Source of the DNA: CAZCDS01 sp964497585
GTDB lineage: Bacteria > Desulfobacterota > Desulfomonilia > Desulfomonilales > Desulfomonilaceae
Reading direction: 5' to 3'
Length of the DNA stretch: 8,349 bases
Assembly: GCA_964497585.1 (NCBI GenBank)
Contig: CAZCDS010000113.1
Location: forward strand, 1-8,349
A model generated the notes under the pieces. The model worked only from the letters and a program-made list of their open reading frames with translations, was not told the DNA's origin and did no database searches. Below, one piece after another: positions 1 through 5,942 of this stretch. The translations under genes and the position numbers were made by a program. Within the stretch, counting starts at the first letter, position 1, and every line of letters starts with the position of its first letter.

Positions 1-34
1 GTCGGTTATTCCCCACTTTGCTTAGGCGCAGATT

Positions 35-514
35 TCAGTGCGGAAGACTATAGCTCCGTTCGTCTTTTGTCCATGACTGAATCTCTACGATATTACCTTC
101 AGGATCGGCAATATACTGAAAAGTCAAAATGCCTACACCGGGCACTGCGTGCACTATAAGATCCCCCACCGGGGAACCCCCATGTTGGAACATCTTCAGA
201 GCAACCGACTTCACATCATCCACAGCAAAAGCGATGTGAGCAAAACTGGGAGTGTTAGGCGCGATCAGAGGGTGGTCCGGCATTGTGTCGTATTGGAAAA
301 TCTCAAGCGTGGGTCCTTCCGGACCGTACCCAGGAAGCCTCAGATGGATACCTTGAATATGGGCATCTTGGATACCGGTGCCCTTGTCCAACCACGAACC
401 CTTCAGATCCCGCTCCGGTGGGACCGGCTCGCAGCCGAAGACCTCCTGATAGAATCCGGCCAGTTTCTTCCAGTCCTTTGCGATGAGATTGACATGGGCG
501 AATACTATATTCAT
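35..514 (-). CDS. VOC (glyoxalase/bleomycin-resistance fold) protein
   Basis: A complete 159-residue protein with two beta-alpha-beta-beta-beta modules typical of the vicinal oxygen chelate superfamily. The first module spans roughly residues 3-75 and the second about 88-150. Four residues sit where the family binds its divalent metal: H7 (FAHVNL), E71 (TLEIF), H93 (FAHIAF) and E144 (NIVEIQSW), one from each edge strand. The motif DPEGNIVEI near the C-terminus is characteristic. Length fits single-chain VOC enzymes such as lactoylglutathione lyase or methylmalonyl-CoA epimerase, but the substrate cannot be read from the sequence. There is no signal peptide, so it is probably cytoplasmic. The ATG is preceded by GGAG at a good distance (CCGGAGTACGCC, minus strand). 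It is transcribed away from the radical SAM gene and seems to stand alone. Hand-counted G+C is about 53%, lower than the genes to the right, which may mean separate ancestry. Family assignment is strong; reaction unknown. Confidence 0.88.
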   Translation of the reverse strand: MNIVFAHVNLIAKDWKKLAGFYQEVFGCEPVPPERDLKGSWLDKGTGIQDAHIQGIHLRLPGYGPEGPTLEIFQYDTMPDHPLIAPNTPSFAHIAFAVDDVKSVALKMFQHGGSPVGDLIVHAVPGVGILTFQYIADPEGNIVEIQSWTKDERSYSLPH

Positions 515-670
515 GGCGTACTCCGGTCAAAATGACGATAACGCGCAAGGTGTGTTTCTCCGTACGCGCATCATAGATAGTCTTACTCGTTCGTCAAGAA
601 TTACGGATGGTGTACTGATGACTCTGCGGGCTCTTACCAACAAGACTGCATTGGGCTGCCTGTTCGAACC

Positions 671-745
671 AGGGGGAGGCTCTGCGCCGGAATGACGGCC
701 GGGCTTCTTCGGGAGACTGGACGGCTCCTGTCGAATCCTCCCCCT
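671..745. repeat. 9-bp inverted repeat with 57-base loop
   Basis: AGGGGGAGG (671-679) is repeated exactly in inverse orientation as CCTCCCCCT (737-745). The 57-base interior includes GCGCCGGAATGACGG (684-698) and a small internal GGAG/CTCC pairing. The right arm runs directly into the TTGACA hexamer, so a cruciform or bound protein here could affect initiation. There is no U-tract, so it does not look like an intrinsic terminator. It could also be the degenerate remains of a dispersed intergenic repeat. Function unknown. Confidence 0.4.
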
Positions 746-773
746 TGACAGACGTGCCCTGAACGTCGACTAT
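745..773 (+). promoter_or_regulatory. Possible sigma70-type promoter for the radical SAM gene
   Basis: A perfect TTGACA (745-750) is followed after 17 bases by GACTAT (768-773), which matches the -10 consensus at only three of six positions. Initiation would fall near 780, leaving a leader of about 80 nt before the GTG at 860. The exact -35 and ideal spacing support it; the poor -10 is the weak point. Confidence 0.33.
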
Positions 774-859
774 TGGCCGGTGAGCGGGCTGGTACGCAAC
801 GGAATGTGCTTGTCCGGGCGTAAGACGAAACCGGCCTAGAAGGCAGATGGGCGAAACCC

Positions 860-2389
860 GTGCGAGTTCTTCTTATCAACAGCAATCTCAGGAGCGATGT
901 CTTTTCCGCGGCTCCGGTGGGAATCTGTTACGTGGCCAAGGCAGCGGAAACGGGCGGCCACGACGTCAGAGTGCTCGATCTCTGTTTTCAGCGCAATCTC
1001 CCCAAAGTGCTGCAGAAAGCTATCGGCGATTATTCCCCGGATGTGGTCGGGATTTCCCTGCGCAACGTTGACAACGTGAACATGCTCCATCCCGTCTCCT
1101 ATCTCAAGGACGCTTCGGAGATCGTCCGGAACGTGCGGAGTTTGACGGATGCTCCCGTCGTTCTCGGGGGTTCCGGCGCGAGCCTGTTGCCGGCCGCGGT
1201 TCGGGACCTCCTGGAGGCTGATTACATTGTCGTGGCGGACGGTGAGGACCCATTCGTTCAACTCCTCGACGCGATGGAGAACGGCGGCTCACCGGACGTC
1301 ATTCCCGGCGTGGGGCTCATGAAGAACGGGACCTTCCATTTGACGCCGCCCCAGTGGAATGATTTCCCCCGGGGGAATCCGGATCTCGGCAAATGGATCG
1401 ACATGAAGCCGTACCAGAAATTGGGGAGCAGCTACAACATCCAGAGCAGAAGAGGGTGTACGCGGCATTGCGTATACTGCACGTACGGCCAGGTGCTCGA
1501 GGGCTCGAGGATTCGGATGCGCACTCCGGAAGACGTCGTGGACGAGATCGAGGAGGCGCTGTTCAAATACGAGCCGGACAGCTTTGAATTCGTTGACTCG
1601 GTATTCAACGATCCCATGGACCATTGCGTGGCGATCCTCGAGGAGATCGTCCGGAGGCCGTGGAAGGCCCAGTTCACGACCATGGGGATCTCGCCCAGGG
1701 GACTGGATGACGACCTGCTGGACCTGATGTGGAAGGCGGGCTTCCGGTGGTTCTGGATGAGTCCGGAGTCAGCCTCCGGGAAGATGATCGAAAGCTACCG
1801 CAAGGGCTTTACCGTCGATGACCTCGTCCACGCGGCCGAAGCCATCAACCGGACCCGGTTCACCGTGCTCTGGTGCTTCCTCGTCGGCGGGCCCGGCGAG
1901 ACCCATGAGACTCTCCAGGAGTCACTCGATTTCACGCTCAAGCATCTGAAACGAGTGACCCGGCCTCCGCTCCATCTGGCGAGCTTCTATTTCGGCATCC
2001 GAATATACCCCAATACGCAGCTCTGGGACATTGCGGTGAGAGACGGCTTCATACGTGAAAGCAGCGATCCGCTCGATCAGCTCTGGTATCTTTCGGAGGG
2101 TCTCGATCTGGACCTGGCCATCGAGCAGTTCAAGAAATCGATGTTCGGATGCGGGGAGATCTCCTGGGGATATCAGGAAATGTTCATGGACCTGTCCAAA
2201 GTGTTCGCTTTTCTCAGCAGGTTGTTCCGAATGCGCAAACCGTACTGGCCCAGAATAGTCCGCATAAACGATTTTTTCTACAAGATGCGGCTCCATCGCA
2301 TTATCCCGCTGCCGGACCTGGCCGGTCTGATGCGAGGCCAGCTCGCGCGTCAAGGATACCAGGGCATCCACCTCGACAATCGGGCCTGA
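860..2389 (+). CDS. Cobalamin-binding-domain radical SAM protein
   Basis: A 509-residue protein with the usual two-part layout: an N-terminal B12-binding-type Rossmann domain (about 1-140) and a radical SAM barrel (about 190-400). The iron-sulfur cluster motif is CTRHCVYC, with C200, C204 and C207 in CxxxCxxC spacing. The start MRVLLINSN and the loop VVLGGSGAS (about 100-108) are typical of the N-terminal domain. The usual DxHxxG cobalamin-ligand motif is not present: the matching segment reads D40-L-C42-F-Q-R-N, with Cys in place of His. Proteins of this class methylate, cyclise or rearrange lipids, tetrapyrroles and natural products, or modify RNA; nothing here picks one. The C-terminal 110 residues (YWPRIVRINDFFYK and on) are a family-specific tail. 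The GTG start is forced by an in-frame TAA at 821-823 with no start codon between. The ribosome-binding site is weak. No enzyme partner is adjacent, so the substrate is unknown. Confidence 0.9.
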   Translation: MRVLLINSNLRSDVFSAAPVGICYVAKAAETGGHDVRVLDLCFQRNLPKVLQKAIGDYSPDVVGISLRNVDNVNMLHPVSYLKDASEIVRNVRSLTDAPVVLGGSGASLLPAAVRDLLEADYIVVADGEDPFVQLLDAMENGGSPDVIPGVGLMKNGTFHLTPPQWNDFPRGNPDLGKWIDMKPYQKLGSSYNIQSRRGCTRHCVYCTYGQVLEGSRIRMRTPEDVVDEIEEALFKYEPDSFEFVDSVFNDPMDHCVAILEEIVRRPWKAQFTTMGISPRGLDDDLLDLMWKAGFRWFWMSPESASGKMIESYRKGFTVDDLVHAAEAINRTRFTVLWCFLVGGPGETHETLQESLDFTLKHLKRVTRPPLHLASFYFGIRIYPNTQLWDIAVRDGFIRESSDPLDQLWYLSEGLDLDLAIEQFKKSMFGCGEISWGYQEMFMDLSKVFAFLSRLFRMRKPYWPRIVRINDFFYKMRLHRIIPLPDLAGLMRGQLARQGYQGIHLDNRA

Positions 2390-2439
2390 CGCTTCTCACG
2401 GACCCGCAAATTCAGCTTGCAGACTGCCTCAGGGAAACG

Positions 2440-2793
2440 CTAGCGGCATGGCACGTTGAACTCCGCGTCGAGCGGCCTGAGCCACGGAATCCAGATGGGT
2501 ATCGGTTTCAGTGAAAGGTGGGGAGCGGGGAATTCGATGGTCCTGCCGGTCATGGGCAGGCAGACCCTGATCCTGTCGAAATTCAGCCACGGCATGATGT
2601 TGAATTCCGTCTTCAAAAGCGTGGGCCAGATCGGAACGTCAAAGGGAAGCGAAATGGTACCGACTGATTCCGGCGGAATGGGTCGCTCAGGGACACACGG
2701 GCCTGGACCGCAGGGGGCGGCCTGACCGAATACCGAACCCCCGATACAGAAAATCGTGACAACCAACACCGCTATGGAAAAGAAAGTTCTCAT
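2440..2793 (-). CDS. Small secreted Pro/Trp-rich protein, function unknown
   Basis: With the ATG at 2793 the product is 117 residues and begins with a clean Sec signal peptide: MRTFF, a hydrophobic core to about residue 22, then VFGQA with likely cleavage after A25. The mature part is about 92 residues, rich in proline and tryptophan (CGPGPCVPERPIPP; PIPIWIPWLRP), with four cysteines (C28, C33, C78, C116) that could form two disulfides in the periplasm or outside. There is no lipobox. The same frame can be extended to a GTG at 2847, but that would bury the signal peptide 18 residues inside. A promoter (2851-2880) would also start transcription at about 2844, so the ATG is preferred. It converges on the radical SAM gene with about 50 bases between and no obvious terminator. 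I recognise no family. Confidence 0.68.
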   Translation of the reverse strand: MRTFFSIAVLVVTIFCIGGSVFGQAAPCGPGPCVPERPIPPESVGTISLPFDVPIWPTLLKTEFNIMPWLNFDRIRVCLPMTGRTIEFPAPHLSLKPIPIWIPWLRPLDAEFNVPCR

Positions 2794-2850
2794 TTTTCTA
2801 TCCAGCCCCGCCGTTCCCCGACATGGAGATATTTCAAGAGTATTCACCAG

Positions 2851-2880
2851 AGCCTAGCACCCTGTCGACCCGGATGTCAA
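2851..2880 (-). promoter_or_regulatory. Candidate promoter for the 2440-2793 secreted protein
   Basis: On the minus strand TTGACA (2880-2875) is followed after 18 bases by TAGGCT (2856-2851), which is preceded by TGC, an extended -10 element. Initiation near 2844 gives a leader of about 50 nt to the ATG at 2793. The -35 hexamer lies within the left arm of an inverted repeat (2870-2943), so a protein bound to that repeat would overlap the polymerase site. Confidence 0.5.
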
Positions 2881-2943
2881 GCAAGGAACCATGGTGACCG
2901 GGTTTCCGTGCATGACAGGACGGTTACGTTCCTTGACATCCCG
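2870..2943. repeat. Inverted repeat overlapping the -35 box (possible operator)
   Basis: The left arm GGATGTCAAGcaaGGAAC (2872-2889) is matched in inverse orientation by GTTCCTTGACATCC (2928-2941). The arms are identical over GGATGTCAAG and GGAAC apart from a 3-base insertion in the left arm. Both arms contain TTGACATCC facing outward. Only the minus-strand copy has a fitting -10 box. It could be a binding site for a regulator or the ends of a degenerate small element. Confidence 0.45.
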
Positions 2944-3010
2944 AGTCGGTGCACGGCGGGAGCGTCGGGGCGACCGATGGTGATGGGAAATCAAAGGCGT
3001 GGCACTCAAG

Positions 3011-3033
3011 CACTGCCGGCTTGGCCGGCAGTG
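3011..3033. repeat. Perfect 10-bp palindromic hairpin
   Basis: CACTGCCGGC (3011-3020), a TTG loop, and GCCGGCAGTG (3024-3033) form a perfect G+C-rich stem. It is bracketed by a 7-base direct repeat GTGGCAC (2999-3005 and 3031-3037), the second copy overlapping the right arm. No run of T follows, and it lies between two divergent genes, so a terminator role is unlikely. A dispersed REP-like palindrome is the likeliest reading, but a second copy is not present in this window. Confidence 0.6.
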
Positions 3034-3129
3034 GCACCCCGGACTGACTGTCACTGATTGGAAAGCGCATCGATATAAGCGGGCAAACAGCTCAGGGTCT
3101 TCGTCGAAGTGTCCGGGTTCGTGCCCTTT

Positions 3130-3156
3130 TTGTGAATGGGCAGAAGGTGGTATACT
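3130..3156 (+). promoter_or_regulatory. Candidate promoter for the 3304-3834 secreted protein
   Basis: TATACT (3151-3156) matches the -10 consensus at five of six positions and is preceded by TGG, an extended -10 element. TTGTGA (3130-3135) is a four-of-six -35 match, but the 15-base spacing is short. Initiation near 3163 would give a leader of about 140 nt to the ATG at 3304. Confidence 0.42.
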
Positions 3157-3303
3157 GATATATGGCGGCAAGAATCTGTGCTGGAAGATCGGATCGGTGG
3201 GCATGAGCAGCGCCAATCCGGGCAAATGGATGCTTACGTGGGAATCACGCGTGTCCGGTGTTATTCCGAGAGTCCAGCCGCAAGTCGTTCCGAATGTGAC
3301 CCT

Positions 3304-3834
3304 ATGGGTGTTCTGAAAAAAGTGGAGCCGCGACATTCCGCGGCGAGCGAGGCGAAACCATTGGTGCGAGCCGGCCTCTGCCTGGTAGTTCTTGCAATCT
3401 TCCTCCCTTTGCACGCAACGGCTGAGGAGAAGCCCAACAGCTTCTGTGATGCGATCGAAAAATATATCCTGCGTGTGGATGACATTGCCCACGGGATCGA
3501 TGATCCTGGCCAGAGGAGGCTCCAGTACGACCTCGCGCTGAAGACGCTCATGGCCGCCGCGCACACCTATTTCGGTCCGTCATGTCCTTGTGATGAGATC
3601 CTCAGCGACGCGAGATTCCAGGAATATGCCGTCGAAGCCTACCGCAAGCCGCCGCCGGGCTGGGAACCGGGTCCAACGCCCGAGAACGTCGTCCTCTTCA
3701 CGGAGATTTCCCGACATACCCTGAAAGCGCAAATGGAGTTGACCAAATGGTGTTGGGTGAAGCAATCGGGCAAGGAGCGTAAGGCGATTCCCTCGGGAAG
3801 GCGGCCGCATGCTGATGCGCGCTCACGGAAGTGA
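3304..3834 (+). CDS. Small exported protein with four mature cysteines, function unknown
   Basis: A 176-residue product. A hydrophobic segment (about residues 24-38, LCLVVLAIFLPLHATA) followed by AEEKPN looks like a Sec signal with cleavage near A40. The mature part is alpha-helical in character and has cysteines at 48, 94, 96 and 150 (note PSCPCDEIL), possibly for disulfides or metal binding. A basic tail (KERKAIPSGRRPHADARSRK) closes it. The start is uncertain. The ATG at 3304 gives a long 23-residue n-region and has a poor ribosome-binding site. The GTG at 3364, preceded by GAGG at 3349-3352, would give a more ordinary signal peptide starting MRAGLCL. The frame also stays open upstream to an ATG at 3136, but that lies before the candidate promoter. 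The gene is divergent from the 2440-2793 secreted gene and convergent with the epimerase. No family recognised. Confidence 0.62.
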   Translation: MGVLKKVEPRHSAASEAKPLVRAGLCLVVLAIFLPLHATAEEKPNSFCDAIEKYILRVDDIAHGIDDPGQRRLQYDLALKTLMAAAHTYFGPSCPCDEILSDARFQEYAVEAYRKPPPGWEPGPTPENVVLFTEISRHTLKAQMELTKWCWVKQSGKERKAIPSGRRPHADARSRK

Positions 3835-3846
3835 CGTGTGAGCGCG
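3818..3846. terminator. Hairpin between convergent genes (possible bidirectional terminator)
   Basis: CGCGCTCAC (3818-3826) and GTGAGCGCG (3838-3846) form a perfect 9-bp stem with an 11-base loop. It includes the stop codon of the plus-strand gene (3832-3834) and ends 12 bases before the stop of the minus-strand epimerase. Its position suits a shared terminator, though neither side has a clear T-run, so intrinsic termination is uncertain. Confidence 0.5.
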
Positions 3847-3857
3847 GGTGGTATCGG

Positions 3858-4859
3858 CTACCTTCCCTGCGTGAGCCGGAACTCTCGTACCGCTGCTGTC
3901 AGATCCCCCATGTCCATGTACCATGTGACGAAGCGTTCCAGCCCTTCTCCAATCGATGTGGTCGGGCGGAACCCGAGTTTCTCCGCGGCACGGTCGATAT
4001 CCGCGTAGGTAGCCACCACATCGCCGGGCTGCGCAGCGATCAGCTCTTTCTGCGCGGTTCCGCCTGCAAGCGTTTCGAGTGTCTCGACGAAGTCCATCAG
4101 CTTGACCGGCTCGTTGTTGCCGAGATTGATGATCTCGCATGGATCGAGTGAGTCCGCATAGAGTGCCCCGACCACACCTGCCACAATGTCGTCGATGTAA
4201 GTGAAATCCCTGCGGTTGTTGCCGTAGTTGAAAATTTTTATGGGCACCCCGTTGAGGATGTTCTCGAGGAATGACCAGTAGGCCATGTCCGGTCGTCCCC
4301 ACTCGCCATAGACCGTGAAGAACCTCAATCCCACTGTCTGCAATCCCCATAGATGGGTGTACGTGTGTGCCATCAGCTCGTTGGATCGTTTGGTGGCAGC
4401 GTAGAGGCTGATGGGAGTGGTCACCGGATCGTCCTCGGAGTACGGCATTTTGGTGTTGGCGCCGTACACGCTCGAACTGGACGCATAGACGAATCTTCTG
4501 ACCGGCAGGGAGCGTGCCGCTTCGATAATGTTGAGGAAGCCGGCCAGATTGGAGCGCTCGTAACTGTACGGATCAATGAGCGAATACCGTACTCCCACCT
4601 GAGCCGCGAGATGACAGACGAGATCAGGGCTGTATTCGCTGAACACGCGGGCAACCACGGTTCGGTCGGCGAGGTCCGCTTCCACAAAGACGAAGTTGCC
4701 TTCCCGCTGGAGGATCTCCGACCGGGCCTGCTTCAATCGGGGAGCGTAGTAGGGAGTGAAGTTGTCCAGCCCGATGACGGTTTCTCCCGCATCCAAAAGC
4801 TTCTTCGCCGTATGAAAGCCGATAAATCCCGCGCTGCCTGTCACCAGAATGGTCGTCAT
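3858..4859 (-). CDS. NAD-dependent sugar epimerase, UDP-glucuronate 4-epimerase type
   Basis: A complete 333-residue extended short-chain dehydrogenase/reductase. The N-terminal NAD site is GSAGFIG (G8, G11, G14), with D32 closing the second strand. The active site has S128/S129 in ASSSSVYG and Y153-x-x-x-K157 in SLYAATK. Several segments match the UDP-glucuronate 4-epimerase group from memory: HLAAQVGVRYSL, SSSSVYGANTKMP, ELMAHTYTHLWG, GLRFFTVYGEWGRPDMA and RRDFTYIDDIVAGVV. The expected reaction is interconversion of UDP-glucuronate and UDP-galacturonate in the cytoplasm, supplying uronic acid for capsule, lipopolysaccharide or exopolysaccharide. No glycosyltransferase or other polysaccharide gene is nearby, so its product's fate is unknown. 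A match to UDP-glucose 4-epimerases is possible but less good. The ATG is preceded by AGGGT at about 8 bases. It appears to be a single-gene transcription unit. Confidence 0.9.
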   Translation of the reverse strand: MTTILVTGSAGFIGFHTAKKLLDAGETVIGLDNFTPYYAPRLKQARSEILQREGNFVFVEADLADRTVVARVFSEYSPDLVCHLAAQVGVRYSLIDPYSYERSNLAGFLNIIEAARSLPVRRFVYASSSSVYGANTKMPYSEDDPVTTPISLYAATKRSNELMAHTYTHLWGLQTVGLRFFTVYGEWGRPDMAYWSFLENILNGVPIKIFNYGNNRRDFTYIDDIVAGVVGALYADSLDPCEIINLGNNEPVKLMDFVETLETLAGGTAQKELIAAQPGDVVATYADIDRAAEKLGFRPTTSIGEGLERFVTWYMDMGDLTAAVREFRLTQGR

Positions 4860-4917
4860 GCCGTAACCCTGTCAAATGAATGGTACTCGCTGAGCGGGGA
4901 ACCTTCAAGAAACTCGT

Positions 4918-4945
4918 GTCATACCCATATTATGCCGATTGTCAA
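4918..4945 (-). promoter_or_regulatory. Candidate promoter for the epimerase gene
   Basis: On the minus strand TTGACA (4945-4940) is followed after 16 bases by TATGAC (4923-4918), a four-of-six match to the -10 consensus. Initiation near 4911 leaves a leader of about 50 nt. A second TTGACA lies only about 12 bases from the ATG and is too close to serve. Confidence 0.45.
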
Positions 4946-5020
4946 GAACTCCGTCTTACTGGTGGTGGCGTATGTTTCGAGAGCCTCCCTGCTGCATCCT
5001 GCAAACGAGCGAGGTATGCG

Positions 5021-5140
5021 GAGCAGTTTGCCGAAAATATGGAGTTTTTTGCGGGAGGTGCGGAGGGCGGTTTTTTGCCGAAAAAAGAGCCCTCCGCAAT
5101 CTTTTCGCAAGAAATCTGCCATTTCTTTGGGCAATTGCTA
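5021..5140. repeat. Large imperfect palindrome, fold-back or MITE-like repeat
   Basis: Centred on about 5078, this is nested inverted symmetry. The core stem is TGCGGAGGGC (5059-5068) with GCCCTCCGCA (5089-5098). Inside it TTTTTT (5071-5076) faces AAAAAA (5081-5086) across a GCCG loop. Outside it TTGCG (5049-5053) pairs with CGCAA (5106-5110), ATGG (5039-5042) with CCAT (5119-5122), and GCAGTTTGCC (5023-5032) roughly with GGGCAATTGC (5129-5138). Weaker pairings further out, TTTCGAG (4975-4981) with CTCGAAA (5169-5175) and ATCCT (4996-5000) with AGGAT (5153-5157), hint that the element may span up to about 200 bases. There is also internal direct repetition: GCCGAAAA at 5030 and 5077, and GTTTTTTGC at 5044 and 5070. 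No target-site duplication is clear and no transposase is near. A transcript would fold into a long hairpin. Confidence 0.72.
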
Positions 5141-5363
5141 CACAAGCGCCCGAGGATACTATGGATAGCTCGAAAGTTCAATACTGCGACCGCGTACGGA
5201 GCCGGCCGGCGTAACGGAAAAGACTGCAAGCGCTGCTCCCGATCTGATATCATGGCCGCGACATGAAACCGCCGGTTTCAGAGAAGCCGGGATCTCACAG
5301 GTCCGCCGGGTCTGCGACAGGTCGATTGCGGACCCTTGGCTTTCTGGTCAAGGTGAGGGGTGG

Positions 5364-5942
5364 ATGTCTGGGCGTCTGAAGAAGTATCAACCGTACCGAC
5401 AGGACATGCTGATCAACACTGACTGGGGGCTCCCGGAGGATGTTCTGACGGAAGAGGAAGCTGAGGAGCGAGGACTGACACTCTTTCGTGGCAGATGGGT
5501 CTCCTCGCGGGAAAGGGTCATCCTCAGATCCGAGCTGCGCGCGTACCGGCTGATCCGCCTGGCCGCGCTGATGATGATCCCCTTCGGGTTGGGTATAATC
5601 GCCGTGTCGGTTCCGCCTTATTCTTTCGCTCCCGCGCCCCTGGACCTGGTTCCCTGGTTTACGGGGGCGTTCGCCTGTCTGTCGTTCCTGACGGGGCTGG
5701 GGCTTTGGCGCTTCCAGCTGTGGTCCTGGCGGCTGGCGGGCCCCATTGCGTTCCTCGTTTTGCTCGGTGTGGTGCGCATGATCTTTCTCACGATCACCGA
5801 CCCGTACGCGCGACCGGGCGTATTGGGCTTTCTCATAATCAGTTTGATCGTAATCTTGATCTTCTACGGGATACTGCTGAGCCGAACGACGAGACGGATA
5901 TTCCTCGTCGGAAGGGCCCCCCTGCCGAGAGGCGACCTATGA
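5364..5942 (+). CDS. Four-helix integral membrane protein, function unknown
   Basis: A 192-residue protein with a soluble N-terminus of about 60 residues and four predicted membrane segments at about 63-83, 95-113, 123-144 and 152-172, ending in a basic tail (TTRRIFLVGR). The N-terminal part has an acidic stretch (LTEEEAEERG) followed by GLTLFRGRWVSSRE, a pattern I associate loosely with uncharacterised bacterial proteins carrying a short GLxxxRGxWV motif. No transporter signature, catalytic motif or metal site is visible. The ATG has a good ribosome-binding sequence (AAGGTGAG, about 6 bases upstream). Its stop overlaps the tdh start in an ATGA arrangement, so the two are very likely co-transcribed and translationally coupled. 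A link to threonine catabolism is suggested only by this arrangement. Confidence 0.78.
   Translation: MSGRLKKYQPYRQDMLINTDWGLPEDVLTEEEAEERGLTLFRGRWVSSRERVILRSELRAYRLIRLAALMMIPFGLGIIAVSVPPYSFAPAPLDLVPWFTGAFACLSFLTGLGLWRFQLWSWRLAGPIAFLVLLGVVRMIFLTITDPYARPGVLGFLIISLIVILIFYGILLSRTTRRIFLVGRAPLPRGDL

Larger units (their letters stand above)
515..859. other. Intergenic region between divergent VOC and radical SAM genes
   Basis: This gap of about 345 bases holds no open reading frame that I would call a gene; the short frames across it have no recognisable family features. It contains an inverted repeat (671-745), a short GCGCCGGAATGACGG segment (684-698) and a possible promoter (745-773), each described separately. 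It must also contain the promoter of the minus-strand VOC gene, which I could not place with confidence. Confidence 0.6.
4860..5363. other. Intergenic region between divergent epimerase and membrane-protein genes
   Basis: These 504 bases contain the epimerase promoter at the left, a large imperfect palindrome in the middle (about 5021-5140) and about 220 bases of leader before the membrane-protein gene. Several short frames cross it on both strands, but they follow the symmetry of the palindrome rather than any protein family, so I do not call them genes. A ribosome-binding sequence AAGGTGAG (5350-5357) precedes the ATG at 5364. Confidence 0.6.

Noticed and set aside
665..750. Possible tRNA remnant (TTCGAACC and TGTCGAATCC look like T-arms)
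   Set aside because: No anticodon arm, D-arm or acceptor pairing could be assembled around either piece.
2854..3564. A 236-codon minus-strand frame across the divergent spacer and the second secreted gene
   Set aside because: Its product has no domain or signal, and it overlaps a candidate promoter and two palindromes as well as the first half of the better-supported plus-strand gene.
5059..5098. Reading the core hairpin as an intrinsic terminator
   Set aside because: The A/T runs are inside the stem-loop rather than after it, and the flanking genes are divergent, so no transcript is expected to end there.
5135..5162. Possible promoter TTGCTA, 16 bases, TACTAT for the membrane-tdh-kbl run
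   Set aside because: Both boxes match at only four of six positions, the site overlaps the palindrome edge, and it is about 200 bases from the start codon. Not strong enough to list.
4353..5168. A 271-codon plus-strand frame antisense to the epimerase and running into the palindrome
   Set aside because: It overlaps more than half of a well-conserved epimerase in antisense, and its C-terminal part simply translates the repeat element.
4880..5266. Several short frames on both strands inside the 4860-5363 gap
   Set aside because: They follow the symmetry of the palindrome, with similar peptides on opposite strands, and lack ribosome-binding sites or family features.
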